A stretch of 64,000 nt of DNA, from positions 3,410,001 to 3,474,000 of the forward strand of contig NZ_JAUSXO010000001.1 of the NCBI RefSeq assembly GCF_030816075.1. Direction: 5' to 3'. The notes under the pieces were generated by a model. The model saw only the letters and a program-made list of their open reading frames with translations, ran no database searches and was not told the origin of the DNA. Origin of the DNA: Arthrobacter agilis. Its GTDB lineage: Bacteria; Actinomycetota; Actinomycetes; Actinomycetales; Micrococcaceae. Below, one piece after another: positions 1 through 8,646 of this stretch (the stretch's first letter is position 1; each line of letters begins with the position of its first letter). The position numbers were made by a program, and so were the translations under genes.

Positions 1-818
1 GTGGAGAAGGGCGACGCCGTGCTCACACCGATGCGGAAACGGCCCTCGGCGCGCAGGGCCGCCTCGGTGAAGGACCCCGGGTAGCGGGAGGCCGCGCTCG
101 TGGGCCGGTAGTTCGGCTCCCGTACGAGGGCATCGAGGAGCAGTCCCGCGTCCACGGCGGAGTGGGCCAGGGGGCCGGCGACGACGAACTGCCCGAGGTC
201 CGCCTGGCCCGAGCCCGAGGGCACGCGGCCGCGGTTGGGTTTGAGGCCCACCAGCCCGGTCGCAGCCGCGGGGATACGCACCGACCCGCCGCCGTCGGTC
301 CCCGGCGCGAACGGGACCAGCCGGGCGGCCACCGCCGCGGCGCTACCGCCCGAGGAGCCGGCCGGGCTGAGGCGCGGGTCCAGGGGGTTCCGGGCCGGGG
401 GTGCCACGAGGTTCTCGCTGTAGCAGCTCAGCCCGAACTCCGGGACCTGCGTCTTGCCGAGGCTGATGGCGCCGGAGCGCCGCAGGACCGCCACCAGGGG
501 GGCGTCCTTCTCCGCGACGGCGTGTTCCAGGGCGGCCGTGCCGAGCGTCGTCCGCACGCCGGCCACGTCCGTGAGGTCCTTGTGCGCCAGGGGGACGCCG
601 TGCAGCGGGCCGAGCGGCACCCCGGACCTGCGCATGCCGTCCGCATGGTCGGCCGCCCGGAGGGCGTCGTCGTGCGTGACCGTGACGAAGGACCCGAGGC
701 CGGGGTTCATGGCGTCGATCCGCCGGAGGAAATGCTCCGTGGCCTCGCGCGCGCCGACGGCCCCGCGTGCCAGCGCGTCCCGGAGGGTGAGTGCGGAGAG
801 TTCGTGCAGTTCGCTCAT
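1..818 (-). CDS. Amidase signature family protein, truncated by the window edge
   Basis: Amidase of the Ser-cisSer-Lys class, which hydrolyses carboxamides; the substrate cannot be told from the sequence. The 272 visible residues cover the N-terminal half and core. The catalytic lysine is K80 in HGVPLAHKD, the cis-serine S155 in GSSGGS, and the nucleophile S179 in GTDGGGSVR; the spacing of 24 between the serines matches the family. The start ATG at 818 is the first in a continuous frame and the C-terminal part lies left of base 1. It is divergent from the rhodanese gene across a 145-bp gap. It could be a GatA-like paralogue, but no gatC or gatB is visible. The family is certain and the substrate unknown. 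Confidence 0.9.
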   Translation of the reverse strand, partial: MSELHELSALTLRDALARGAVGAREATEHFLRRIDAMNPGLGSFVTVTHDDALRAADHADGMRRSGVPLGPLHGVPLAHKDLTDVAGVRTTLGTAALEHAVAEKDAPLVAVLRRSGAISLGKTQVPEFGLSCYSENLVAPPARNPLDPRLSPAGSSGGSAAAVAARLVPFAPGTDGGGSVRIPAAATGLVGLKPNRGRVPSGSGQADLGQFVVAGPLAHSAVDAGLLLDALVREPNYRPTSAASRYPGSFTEAALRAEGRFRIGVSTASPFS

Positions 819-963
819 GGGGCTCCAGTCGGCAGCGGGCCGTCGCGGCCCATCGCGCCGCCGGCCCTGACGAGACAACAAGGACAACTATAGGAGCCCG
901 GCACCCCCGCCGGACCGGGCGTGGTGATGGCGGTGCCGCACCGGGCCGTGAAAGGGTAGGCGC

Positions 964-1290
964 ATGAGCGAACCCCAGAACGTACCGGTGACCGCCGTGC
1001 CGAGCGACGCGCGCATCCTCGATGTCCGCGAGGACTACGAGTGGGAGGCGGGCCACGTGGACGGCGCCCTGCACATCCCCCTCGAGCAGCTCCCCGCCCG
1101 GCTGGAGGAACTGGATCCCGACGAGGACCTGCACGTCATCTGCCGCAGCGGCGGGCGCTCGCGGCGTGCCGCCGACTGGCTCGAGGGCAACGGATACACC
1201 GCCATCAACGTCAGCGGCGGGATGGGCGCCTGGCTCGAGGCCGGCAAGCCGATGGTCTCCGAGTCGGGGAGCGAGCCCACGGTCCTGTGA
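964..1290 (+). CDS. Single-domain rhodanese-like protein
   Basis: Small cytosolic rhodanese (108 aa) that may carry sulfane sulfur on a cysteine persulfide. The catalytic loop is CRSGGR with Cys60, preceded by the usual DVRE and GHVDGALHIP motifs (CH2A/CH2B type elements). The single domain fills the whole protein. The start ATG is preceded by AAAGGG. Its stop overlaps the GTG start of pheA by 4 bases, so the two are probably cotranscribed, although no functional link is evident. Similar proteins are often called sulfurtransferases without a known acceptor. Confidence 0.88.
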   Translation: MSEPQNVPVTAVPSDARILDVREDYEWEAGHVDGALHIPLEQLPARLEELDPDEDLHVICRSGGRSRRAADWLEGNGYTAINVSGGMGAWLEAGKPMVSESGSEPTVL

Positions 1291-2312
1291 CCGGCGCAGC
1301 CAGTTCCTCCTACGCCTACCTCGGGCCGGAGGGCACCTTCACGGAAGCCGCACTGCTGCAGGTGCCGGGAGCCGGGTCCGCCCGCCGCGTCCCGGCCTCG
1401 ACCGTGGGCGCGGCCCTCGACGCCGTCCGGGCGGGGTCGGTGGACGCCGCGATGGTGCCCATCGAGAACTCCGTGGAGGGCGGTGTGAGCGCCACGCTCG
1501 ACGCCATCGCCGTGGGCGACCCGCTGCGGATCCTGCGCGAGGAGCTCGTGCCCATCACCTTCGTCCTGGCCGCCAGGCCGGGCGCCACGCTCGGCGGGAT
1601 CCGCCGCATCGCCACCCACGGCCATGCCTGGGCGCAGTGCCGCACCTGGGTCGACAAGAACATACCCGGCGCGGAATACTTCCCGGCGTCCTCCACCGCG
1701 GCCGCCGCCTACGACCTCGTGGGCGACCCCGGCGAGTCTTCCGGCGACGCCCACGGGGCGGCCGGTCACGACGCGGCGATCTGCTCGCCGCTGGTCGCCG
1801 AGCGCCTCGGCCTCGCCGTCCTCGCAACCGACATCGGGGACGTCACGGACGCCGTCACGCGGTTCATCCTCGTGGGCCGGCCGGATGCCCTGCCCCCACG
1901 GACCGGGTCGGACAAGACCACCCTCGTGATCCCCCTGCCGGAGGACCGCCCGGGCGCCCTGATGCAGATCCTGGACCAGTTCGCCGCGCGCGGCGTGAAC
2001 CTCAGCCGCATCGAGTCGCGGCCCACCGGGCAGTTCCTCGGCGACTACTTCTTCAGCGTGGACGCCGACGGCCATGTGGAGGACGCGCGCATCGCCGATG
2101 CGCTCAAGGGCCTGCACCGCATCAGCCCGGGCCTGCGGTTCCTCGGCTCCTATCCGCGCGCCGATCGCCGTTCACCGGCCGTCGAGCGCCACACCTCCGA
2201 CGAGGCCTTCGGCGCCGCCGATGCATGGCTCGCCTCCGTCCTCCGCCCCGCGGCGGATGCCCACCGAGGGTCGAAGCACAGTAGGCTTACTATCGAAGCG
2301 TCCCCGACCTAA
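1287..2312 (+). CDS. pheA: Prephenate dehydratase
   Basis: Converts prephenate to phenylpyruvate in phenylalanine biosynthesis. The protein (341 aa) is the monofunctional dehydratase with an ACT domain, without chorismate mutase. The catalytic domain runs from about residue 8 (YLGPEGTFTE) to 198 and contains the active-site TRF triad at 191-193. The ACT domain spans about 210-285 with the phenylalanine-binding ESRP motif at 243-246, so feedback inhibition by phenylalanine is expected. I chose the GTG at 1287, which overlaps the rhodanese stop as GTGA, because the PDT domain begins just downstream. A 50-residue tail after the ACT domain has no recognisable domain. Confidence 0.95.
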   Translation: MTGAASSSYAYLGPEGTFTEAALLQVPGAGSARRVPASTVGAALDAVRAGSVDAAMVPIENSVEGGVSATLDAIAVGDPLRILREELVPITFVLAARPGATLGGIRRIATHGHAWAQCRTWVDKNIPGAEYFPASSTAAAAYDLVGDPGESSGDAHGAAGHDAAICSPLVAERLGLAVLATDIGDVTDAVTRFILVGRPDALPPRTGSDKTTLVIPLPEDRPGALMQILDQFAARGVNLSRIESRPTGQFLGDYFFSVDADGHVEDARIADALKGLHRISPGLRFLGSYPRADRRSPAVERHTSDEAFGAADAWLASVLRPAADAHRGSKHSRLTIEASPT

Positions 2313-2326
2313 GGCTGGTTCTCCCG

Positions 2327-3301
2327 ATGGCTCGATTGCGCCGCAGCAACACGCGCAGGCCCGGCATCACCCGCCGCCGCCATGGGAAGGGCTTCAGCTA
2401 CAGGGCCCCGAACGGCGAACTGCTGCAGGACCGCGACGAGATCGCGCGCATCCGGGACCTCGTGATCCCGCCGGCGTGGAAGGACGTGTGGATCGCCCCG
2501 TATCCCAACGGGCACGTGCAGGCGATCGGCACGGACGACGCCGGGCGGCGCCAGTACATGTACCACCCCGCCTGGCGCGAGCAGAAGGACCGTGAGAAGT
2601 TCGACCGCGCACTCGACTTCGGCGCGAAGCTCCCGAGCGCCCGCCGTGCCATCACGCAGCACCTGCGCAGCGACGGGCTCTCGAGGGAGCGGGCGTTCGC
2701 GGCGGCGCTGCGGATCGTCGACTCCGGCGCGCTCAGGATCGGGTCCGCGCAGTACGCGGAGGCCAACGGGTCCTTCGGCGTGACCACCCTCCTCGTGGAG
2801 CACTGCACCATCGAGGGGAACATCATCACCTTCGACTTCCCCGGCAAGAGCGGACAGCACTGGGACACGGTCCTCGAGGACGAGGACCTCGCCCGCGCGC
2901 TGCGTCCCATGATGGAGCGCGAGGACGCCGACACCGTGCTCGCCTACCGGAGCGACGACGGCAGGTGGCACCACGTGGACGGATCGCAGCTCAACGAGTT
3001 CCTCCGCCAGGTCACCGGCGGGCCGTTCACGGCCAAGGACTTCAGGACCTGGCAGGCCACGGTCGTGGCCGCGATGGCCCTCGCCAAGGAGGACCTGAAG
3101 GCGACGAGCCGCACGGCCCGCCAGAAGGCCGTCACCGCGACCATGAAGGCCGTCGCCGACCACCTCGGCAACACCCCCTCCGTGGCCCGGAGCTCCTACG
3201 TGGACCCGCGGCTCGTGGACCGGTTCATGAGCGGGGAGGTCATCCCGATCACCACCTACTCGGCCTCGGAGAAGGCCGTGCAGGAGCTCCTGCAGGACTG
3301 A
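2327..3301 (+). CDS. Poxvirus-type DNA topoisomerase IB
   Basis: Monomeric type IB topoisomerase (324 aa) that relaxes supercoils through a 3'-phosphotyrosyl intermediate. The residues of the active site can be placed: Arg137 (GALRIGS), Lys174 (GKSGQH), Arg240 (KDFRTW) and the nucleophile Tyr291 (VARSSYVDPRL). The first 80 residues form the small N-terminal domain typical of the vaccinia-like enzymes and the rest is the catalytic domain. Bacterial members are scattered accessory topoisomerases, not essential gyrase substitutes. It is 14 bases downstream of pheA, so it may be read from that transcript. Codon use resembles the neighbours. Confidence 0.93.
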   Translation: MARLRRSNTRRPGITRRRHGKGFSYRAPNGELLQDRDEIARIRDLVIPPAWKDVWIAPYPNGHVQAIGTDDAGRRQYMYHPAWREQKDREKFDRALDFGAKLPSARRAITQHLRSDGLSRERAFAAALRIVDSGALRIGSAQYAEANGSFGVTTLLVEHCTIEGNIITFDFPGKSGQHWDTVLEDEDLARALRPMMEREDADTVLAYRSDDGRWHHVDGSQLNEFLRQVTGGPFTAKDFRTWQATVVAAMALAKEDLKATSRTARQKAVTATMKAVADHLGNTPSVARSSYVDPRLVDRFMSGEVIPITTYSASEKAVQELLQD

Positions 3302-3388
3302 ACCGGCGCATTTCCAACCACCCCGTTCGTCAGTACGCTGGCAGCGGGCGCCCAACGAGGAGCGCATCCTTCGACGAAAGGCAGCATC

Positions 3389-3733
3389 ATGACCGAGAAC
3401 GCTCATGGAGGACACATCGTCAACCCCAACGAGGGCGACGGGTCGACGTCGGATCCGAACTGGCAGGGCGACCTCGGCGACCAGGGTAACGACGTCCGTT
3501 TCGCGGAGGAGCAGGCCCTGATCAACCAGCAGGCCGGCCGCGCCGACCGCGACACGACCGAGGACGTGGACGCCGCCGAGGAGGGCCACTACACGAGCGC
3601 CGAGCCCGCCGGCGAATCCGGCGGCTACACCTCGGCTGAGGACCCGGCCGAGGAGGGTGAGTACACGGATGTGGACAAGCCCCTCGTCGAGGAGCCGGAA
3701 GGCCAGGGCGGGTACACCGACACGGACCGCTAG
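3389..3733 (+). CDS. Small acidic protein with degenerate G-x-YT repeats
   Basis: Not a recognised family. This 114-aa protein is strongly acidic, has no signal peptide or membrane segment and only one histidine-rich spot at the start. The C-terminal half contains four degenerate repeats centred on tyrosine-threonine: EGHYTSAE, GGYTSAED, GEYTDVDK and GGYTDTD, spaced 14 to 19 residues apart. Composition (Glu, Asp, Gly, Asn, Gln) points to an intrinsically disordered protein. The start ATG follows GAAAGGC. A plausible promoter is TTTCCA at 3311 and TACGCT at 3334 with a 17-base spacer. Its stop overlaps that of the convergent lipid kinase gene in the sequence CTAG. Function is unknown. Confidence 0.75.
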   Translation: MTENAHGGHIVNPNEGDGSTSDPNWQGDLGDQGNDVRFAEEQALINQQAGRADRDTTEDVDAAEEGHYTSAEPAGESGGYTSAEDPAEEGEYTDVDKPLVEEPEGQGGYTDTDR

Positions 3734-4860
3734 CCGGACCGCGGCCGGCGCCAGGACCGGCGCGTGACCGCAGGCCGCGACCCGGCCTGCCCTGATGGTC
3801 CGGGTGCCGATGCCGGCACCCGGACCATCAGTGCGTGCGGGTCGACCCGGGCCGTGATCGACGTGACGGACCCGGAAGGGTCGCCGTCGAGCTGGGTGGC
3901 GATCGGGTCCCCGGACCACACCGAGACCTCCCGGGCCCGGTAGTAGCTGATGACGGGGATGCCGCCGCGATGGCGCAGGAGGATCTTCGCCGCCATCCAC
4001 GTCCAGCCGAGGAGGCTGCGCGGGCTGAGCACCACCACGTCCAGATAGCCGTCGTCGATCACCGCGTCGGGCACGAAGTCGACGCCCGCCGGCAGTTTCC
4101 CGCAGTTCGCGACGAGCAGGCTGCGGACCTTCCGGCTCTGCGGCGGCTGGCCGTCGAGGCGGATGGAGATGCGGCGCCGCCGGCCCGGGAGGTGCCGGAC
4201 ACCGGCCTCGCTGTACGCGAGCCACCCGAACCTGTCCTTGAGGTCCTGCTTGGCGTCGGTCATGACGCTCGCGTCGAAACCCACACCGCCCATGACCAGG
4301 AACGGATGCTCCGACGAGGCCTGCGTGCTGTCGTTGCGCAGGCTGATCCTGGCCATGTCGATGCGCCGCTCATGACCGTGCAGGGCGAGGCGGAGGCATC
4401 CGGCGATGTCGTTGTACGGAAGACCGAGGTTCCGTACCAGCAGGTTCCCCGTGCCGAGCGGGAGGAGCCCGAGGGCTGCCGGCTGGTGCGCGAGGGCCTG
4501 CGCCACGGCGCGCACCGTACCGTCACCACCGGCCGCGAGGACGACGTCGGCCCCGGCGCGGAGCGCCTGCTCGGCCTGGCCGCTGCCCGGGTCCCCGATG
4601 GTGGTCTCGAGGACGAGGGGAGGATCCCAGCCGGCGTCGGAGCAGGCCTGTTCCACGAGGGCGCGGGTGGGACCCGCCTGCAGCTTCGACGGGTTGAGCA
4701 CGAGGGCGACACGCTGCGGCCCCGCCGGCACCGGGGCCGGCGCGTTGACGGCGGCGGTGGGCGTGCGGGTCTGCTGCAGCCGCCGGACCGACCAGTAGCT
4801 CTGCAGCGATGCGACGGCGGCGGAGGCCGCCGCGGTTCCGGCAAGCAGTTTGCGGCGCAT
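3730..4860 (-). CDS. Diacylglycerol kinase family lipid kinase
   Basis: ATP-dependent lipid kinase of the DAGK/YegS/BmrU class, probably phosphorylating diacylglycerol or a related lipid at the membrane. The catalytic domain begins near residue 50 with [10 protein letters not shown]. The nucleotide-binding GGDGT is at 111-115 and the PLGTGNLL motif at 134-141. A hydrophobic N-terminal stretch (residues 5-19) may attach the protein to the membrane. I take the ATG at 4860 instead of the GTG seven codons upstream, because the upstream bases look like promoter sequence shared with divergent serS. The length of 376 aa is slightly above the family's usual 300 owing to the N-terminal segment. Confidence 0.88.
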   Translation of the reverse strand: MRRKLLAGTAAASAAVASLQSYWSVRRLQQTRTPTAAVNAPAPVPAGPQRVALVLNPSKLQAGPTRALVEQACSDAGWDPPLVLETTIGDPGSGQAEQALRAGADVVLAAGGDGTVRAVAQALAHQPAALGLLPLGTGNLLVRNLGLPYNDIAGCLRLALHGHERRIDMARISLRNDSTQASSEHPFLVMGGVGFDASVMTDAKQDLKDRFGWLAYSEAGVRHLPGRRRRISIRLDGQPPQSRKVRSLLVANCGKLPAGVDFVPDAVIDDGYLDVVVLSPRSLLGWTWMAAKILLRHRGGIPVISYYRAREVSVWSGDPIATQLDGDPSGSVTSITARVDPHALMVRVPASAPGPSGQAGSRPAVTRRSWRRPRSG

Positions 4861-4915
4861 GGTCACCCACAATAGCGGCACGGCCCGCCGGGACCGGCGG
4901 GCCCGCGGGCTTCGG

Positions 4916-4921
4916 TAGTCT
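4916..4921 (+). promoter_or_regulatory. Probable -10 element for leaderless serS
   Basis: TAGTCT fits the actinobacterial TANNNT -10 pattern and ends 7 bases before the GTG start of serS. There is no Shine-Dalgarno sequence between them, so transcription is expected to begin at or next to the start codon. Confidence 0.5.
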
Positions 4922-4928
4922 TGACCGT

Positions 4929-6218
4929 GTGATCGACGTCAACGACCTCCGCCTGAATCCCGAGCAGTTCCGAGCATCGCAGCGCGCCCGCAGGGCGGAC
5001 GAGTCGCTCATCGACGCCGTCCTCGCGGCGGACACGCGGCGCCGGGAGGCGGTCACCTCCTACGAGACGCTCCGCGCCGAGCAGAACGCCTTCGGCAAGA
5101 AGGTGGCGCAGGCCAAGGGCGAGGAGAAGCAGGCGCTCCTGGCCGAGGTCAAGGAGCTCGCGACGGCCGTCAAGGCGGCAGCGGCCGGCTCCGAGGAGGC
5201 GAAGACCGAGCAGGAGGCACTGCTGCGCCGGCTGCCGAACCTCGTGCAGGAGGGCGTACCGGAGGGCGGCGAGGACGACTACGAGGTCCTCCGGACGGTC
5301 GGCACGCCGAGGGACTTCGCTGCGGAGGGCTTCGAGCCCCGCGACCACCTCGAGATCGGCGAGCTGATCGGGGCGATCGACATGGAGCGCGGCGCGAAGG
5401 TCTCCGGATCGCGCTTCTACTTCCTCAAGGGCGTCGGCGCCCGGCTCGAGCTCGCCCTGCTGCAGATGGCGATGGACCAGGCGATCACGGCGGGCTTCAC
5501 CCCGATGATCACCCCCACCCTCGTGCGTCCCGAGACCATGCAGGGCACCGGCTTCGACATCGCGCACGACGCCGAGATCTACCGGCTCGAGGCGGACGAC
5601 CTCTACCTCGTGGGCACCTCGGAGGTGGCACTGGCCGGGTACCACTCGGACGAGATCATCGACCTCACCGCAGGCCCCGTGCGCTACGCGGGCTGGTCCT
5701 CCTGCTACCGCCGCGAAGCCGGCTCGCACGGCAAGGACACGCGCGGCATCATCCGCGTCCACCAGTTCAACAAGGTGGAGATGTTCACGTACACGACCGT
5801 CGAGGACGCCGCCGCCGAGCACCAGCGCCTCCTCGCCTGGGAGGAGGAGATGCTCGCGAAGGTCGAGCTGCCGTACCGCGTCATCGACACCGCAGCGGGC
5901 GACCTCGGGATGTCCGCCGCGCGGAAGTTCGACTGCGAGGCGTGGGTCCCCACCCAGGGCGACTACCGCGAGCTGACCTCGACGTCGAACTGCACCACCT
6001 TCCAGGCCAGGCGCCTGAACATCCGCGAGCGCCAGGAGGGCGAGGGGCAGAAGGGGACGCGCGCCGTCGCCACCTTGAACGGCACCCTCGCGACCACGCG
6101 CTGGATCGTCGCGATCCTCGAGCACCACCAGAACCCGGACGGCTCTGTCACGGTGCCCGCCGCGCTGCGCCCGTATCTTAACGGGCTGGACACCTTCCCG
6201 GTACTGGCGCCGCGGTAG
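4929..6218 (+). CDS. serS: Seryl-tRNA synthetase
   Basis: Charges tRNA-Ser with serine. The protein has the usual length (429 aa) and order: an N-terminal antiparallel coiled-coil arm of about 110 residues that grips the tRNA, then the class II catalytic core. Motif 2 is seen as [14 protein letters not shown] followed by the hinge to FNKVEMF, and motif 3 lies near the end around [17 protein letters not shown]. The GTG at 4929 begins with [11 protein letters not shown], the normal N-terminus of actinobacterial SerRS; no upstream start gives a better match. It stands alone, divergent from the lipid kinase gene, and probably has a leaderless mRNA. Confidence 0.96.
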   Translation: MIDVNDLRLNPEQFRASQRARRADESLIDAVLAADTRRREAVTSYETLRAEQNAFGKKVAQAKGEEKQALLAEVKELATAVKAAAAGSEEAKTEQEALLRRLPNLVQEGVPEGGEDDYEVLRTVGTPRDFAAEGFEPRDHLEIGELIGAIDMERGAKVSGSRFYFLKGVGARLELALLQMAMDQAITAGFTPMITPTLVRPETMQGTGFDIAHDAEIYRLEADDLYLVGTSEVALAGYHSDEIIDLTAGPVRYAGWSSCYRREAGSHGKDTRGIIRVHQFNKVEMFTYTTVEDAAAEHQRLLAWEEEMLAKVELPYRVIDTAAGDLGMSAARKFDCEAWVPTQGDYRELTSTSNCTTFQARRLNIRERQEGEGQKGTRAVATLNGTLATTRWIVAILEHHQNPDGSVTVPAALRPYLNGLDTFPVLAPR

Positions 6219-6250
6219 CAGCGCGGCCGCGGCGTCTGGTTCACTGAAGT

Positions 6251-7090
6251 ATGAGTACCTTGAGCAACCTCGACGGCGTGGGCGACCGGCAGGAGGACCG
6301 CAAGCGCCACCTCGTCGCCCTCGACGTGGACGGCACCCTCGTGGACCACGAGGGCTCCATGACGGAGGAGGTCCGCGACTCGGTGCGGGCCGTCGTCGAC
6401 GCCGGGCACGACGTCATCATCGCCACGGGCCGGTCCCTCGGCGCCACCCTCCCGATCATCCGGCTCCTCGGCATCACCCGCGGCCACGCGGTGTGCTCCA
6501 ACGGCGGTGTCACGCTGAGGATCGACAGCACGCTGCCCGAGGGCTTCGAGATCCTCGACCGCGTCACCTTCGACCCGAAGCCCGCCCTCACGGCCCTGCG
6601 CGAACGGCTCCCCTCCGCCAAGTACGCGCTCGAGGACGACCGTGGTCGGTTCCTGTCCACGGAGAGCTTCCAGGACGCGAGCTTCGGCTCCGAGGCCAAG
6701 AGCGTCGACTTCGAGGAGATGCTCGAGAGCCGCGCCGTGCGCGTCGTGGTGTTCAGCACCGACAGTTCGGCGGAGGAGTTCGGGCACGCCGTCGCATCGA
6801 TCGGGCTGCACGGCGTGACCTACTCGGTGGGCTGGACGGCGTGGCTGGACATCGCCGCCTCCGGTGTCACGAAGGCCACCGCGCTGGAAGCCCTCCGGCA
6901 GCGGCTCGGCACGGACCCGCACCTCACGGTCGCGGTCGGTGACGGTCGCAACGACATCGAGATGCTCCAGTGGGCGGCCCGCGGCGTCGCCATGGGACAG
7001 GCTCCCGACGAGGTCCGTTCCGTCGTGTCGGAGGTCACCGGCAGCGTGCTCGACGACGGCGCCGCGAAGGTCCTGCGCTCGCTCGTCTGA
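6251..7090 (+). CDS. HAD-superfamily Cof-type hydrolase
   Basis: Haloacid dehalogenase-type phosphatase of the Cof/type IIB subfamily (279 aa), cytosolic, acting on sugar phosphates or other small phosphate esters. The nucleophile motif is DVDGT at residues 25-29, motif II is in ATGRS, and motif IV is GDGRNDIEML with the Mg-binding aspartates. The C2-type cap domain sits between the second and third motifs. It lies 32 bases after serS in the same orientation and may be cotranscribed. The true substrate cannot be read from sequence. Confidence 0.88.
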   Translation: MSTLSNLDGVGDRQEDRKRHLVALDVDGTLVDHEGSMTEEVRDSVRAVVDAGHDVIIATGRSLGATLPIIRLLGITRGHAVCSNGGVTLRIDSTLPEGFEILDRVTFDPKPALTALRERLPSAKYALEDDRGRFLSTESFQDASFGSEAKSVDFEEMLESRAVRVVVFSTDSSAEEFGHAVASIGLHGVTYSVGWTAWLDIAASGVTKATALEALRQRLGTDPHLTVAVGDGRNDIEMLQWAARGVAMGQAPDEVRSVVSEVTGSVLDDGAAKVLRSLV

Positions 7091-7139
7091 CGCGGCCCCG
7101 ACGCCGCAGGCCTGCAGGAGGGACCGCGGGCCGGTACGC

Positions 7140-7460
7140 CTAGTACCCGGCCCCGAGTTCGATGAGCAGGACGCCCGCCATGATCAGGCAGAGGCCCAGC
7201 ACCATGACGCGCGTGAGCGGCTCGCCGAACAGCACGCGCCCGGCCACGGCGGTCAGGGCCACGCCCGCGGCCGCCCAGATGCCGTACGCCACGCCGAGGC
7301 CCATGCCCGCCCTCAGCGCGAGCGTCAGGAACGTGAATGCCAGCAGGTACCCCACCACCACGGGCGCATACCAGGCCTTCCGCCCGTCGGAGGCCACCCG
7401 CAGGCTGAGGGTGGCCGCGACCTCCGTGACGATCGCGCCGGCCAGGAAGAGCCACATCAT
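7140..7460 (-). CDS. SMR-family multidrug efflux subunit (second of a pair)
   Basis: Small multidrug resistance protein with four membrane helices (106 aa), a drug/proton antiporter subunit. The conserved glutamate is in the first helix at AGAIVTEVAATLSL. The ATG at 7460 overlaps the stop of the preceding SMR gene as ATGA; a second ATG follows at once. Two adjacent, different SMR genes usually encode a heterodimer of opposite membrane orientation (as in EbrAB or YkkCD); that this pair does so is inferred. It is the last gene of the cassette led by the SatD-like regulator. Confidence 0.9.
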   Translation of the reverse strand: MMWLFLAGAIVTEVAATLSLRVASDGRKAWYAPVVVGYLLAFTFLTLALRAGMGLGVAYGIWAAAGVALTAVAGRVLFGEPLTRVMVLGLCLIMAGVLLIELGAGY

Positions 7461-7816
7461 GCGCTGTCGCCTTCCGGTGCGGCCGCTGTCGCCGGTGCGG
7501 GCGGGTGCGAGCCGAGTTCGACGCACAGGACGCCCGCGATCACCAGGCCGATCCCCGCGAGCATGATCGGCGTGAGGGATTCCCCGAACAGCGCGGCCGA
7601 CAGGAGCGCGGTCGCCGCGACGCCCAGCGCGGCCCACACGCCGTAGGCCACGCCCAACGCCATGCCGCGGCGGAGCACCGCCGCGAGGAGGACGAAGGCG
7701 GCGACATACCCGACGACGACGATCACGAAGAACACGGGCTGCTCCAGCGCGGCCTTCAGCGACAGGGAGGCCGTCACCTCGCTCACGATGGCACCGGCCA
7801 GCAGGATCCACTTCAC
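7457..7816 (-). CDS. SMR-family multidrug efflux subunit (first of a pair)
   Basis: Four-helix SMR transporter subunit (119 aa) with the essential glutamate in AGAIVSEVTASLSL of helix 1. It carries a short cytosolic Ala/Pro-rich tail of about 18 residues that its partner lacks. The GTG at 7816 gives MKWILLAG, the normal SMR N-terminus. The gene begins 80 bases after the SatD-like regulator and overlaps its partner by 4 bases, so the three genes form one transcription unit. Substrates of similar pairs are quaternary ammonium compounds or guanidinium; nothing here discriminates. No guanidine riboswitch was seen upstream. Confidence 0.9.
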   Translation of the reverse strand: MKWILLAGAIVSEVTASLSLKAALEQPVFFVIVVVGYVAAFVLLAAVLRRGMALGVAYGVWAALGVAATALLSAALFGESLTPIMLAGIGLVIAGVLCVELGSHPPAPATAAAPEGDSA

Positions 7817-7896
7817 GGGCGTCCGTCCCGGGCGCCGCGCACGCCAGCCCGTCCGCCGCCGGCGTCCGTGCCGGTCCTGCTGCTGCGCCCGGCCAT

Positions 7897-8526
7897 CTAG
7901 TACGCCAGGCTCGCCGCGGGCAGCGACGCCGGTCCGGAGGTGAGATCCAGCAGGCGGGCGGCGGCCGGCCGGGTGGCCCACTCCTCCAGCCAGTGCGAGC
8001 GGACGACGGCGCGGCTCACTGCCTGCGTGGTGATGCCGAGCTCCTGCGCCACGTACTTCTGCTGCCCCCGGGCGCCCGGCGTCATGAGGTCGAGCACCGC
8101 CCATTCCGCGTCGGTCCGGGTGTAGACGATCTGCCCGAGCAGCCGGAGGACGGCCTCCGCCTCGGCGGCGATCTCGCCGTCGGGACCCTCGACCGCGAGG
8201 GGGATCCGCTCGCCGGTCTTCCGCGCCCGGTTCACGGCCCGCCGGGCGTACACCAGTCCGTAGCCCTCGGCGTCGATGATCCGCTCGGGCACCGGGGGTG
8301 TGAGCCCCCCGACGCCGATCCCGACGTGCCAGCGCCGGTGGCGGATGGCCCGCAGCGCGGCGTCGACCGCCGTCGGGGCCGCGTCCACCACGCCCTGCAC
8401 CTCATCGCCCACCGAGCGCTGGAACGGGACCACGGTGGGCAGGTGGCGCAGCGCCCGGAGCAGGTCGGCCGTGAGGTCGCCCACCTCGCGCGAATCACGC
8501 TGGTTGATGGTCAGGACATAGTGCAT
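7897..8526 (-). CDS. SatD-like protein with C-terminal helix-turn-helix
   Basis: Protein of 209 aa resembling the SatD family: an N-terminal alpha/beta part with a QRDS motif and the conserved RSVGDEVQGV segment, then a C-terminal winged-helix-like region near residues 150-185 (QKYVAQELGITTQAVSRAV). This suggests a DNA-binding regulator, possibly ligand-sensing through the SatD part. I chose the ATG at 8526 because an upstream ATG at 8559 lies inside a palindrome and the intervening residues do not fit. It leads the SMR efflux pair. A perfect 8-bp inverted repeat directly upstream suggests autoregulation. The identity of the family is fairly secure, the regulatory role inferred. Confidence 0.72.
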   Translation of the reverse strand: MHYVLTINQRDSREVGDLTADLLRALRHLPTVVPFQRSVGDEVQGVVDAAPTAVDAALRAIRHRRWHVGIGVGGLTPPVPERIIDAEGYGLVYARRAVNRARKTGERIPLAVEGPDGEIAAEAEAVLRLLGQIVYTRTDAEWAVLDLMTPGARGQQKYVAQELGITTQAVSRAVVRSHWLEEWATRPAAARLLDLTSGPASLPAASLAY

Positions 8527-8552
8527 GCGACCAGTATGGTCGTGAACCCCAC

Positions 8553-8576
8553 GAATCAACCGTTTCCCGTTGATTC
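8553..8576 (-). promoter_or_regulatory. Palindromic operator candidate upstream of the SatD-like gene
   Basis: Perfect inverted repeat GAATCAAC - 8 bases - GTTGATTC, located 27 bases upstream of the start codon. It overlaps a -35-like TTGATT, and CATACT near the start codon could be the -10 element. A regulator bound here would block transcription of its own gene and of the SMR pair. Confidence 0.55.
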
Positions 8577-8581
8577 AGCGC

Positions 8582-8646
8582 GCCCTGTCGGATCGCTGTG
8601 TCCGACTGCCCTGTCCGACCGCCCTGTCCGACTGCCCTGTCAGAGG
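8582..8646. repeat. Five tandem 13-bp repeats
   Basis: Five consecutive 13-base units starting at 8582, 8595, 8608, 8621 and 8634. The consensus is GCCCTGTCCGACT; units 3 and 4 differ by one base, the outer ones by two to four. The last unit runs into the stop codon of the gene ending at 8640. The array lies just upstream of the SatD-like gene's palindrome. Confidence 0.85.
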
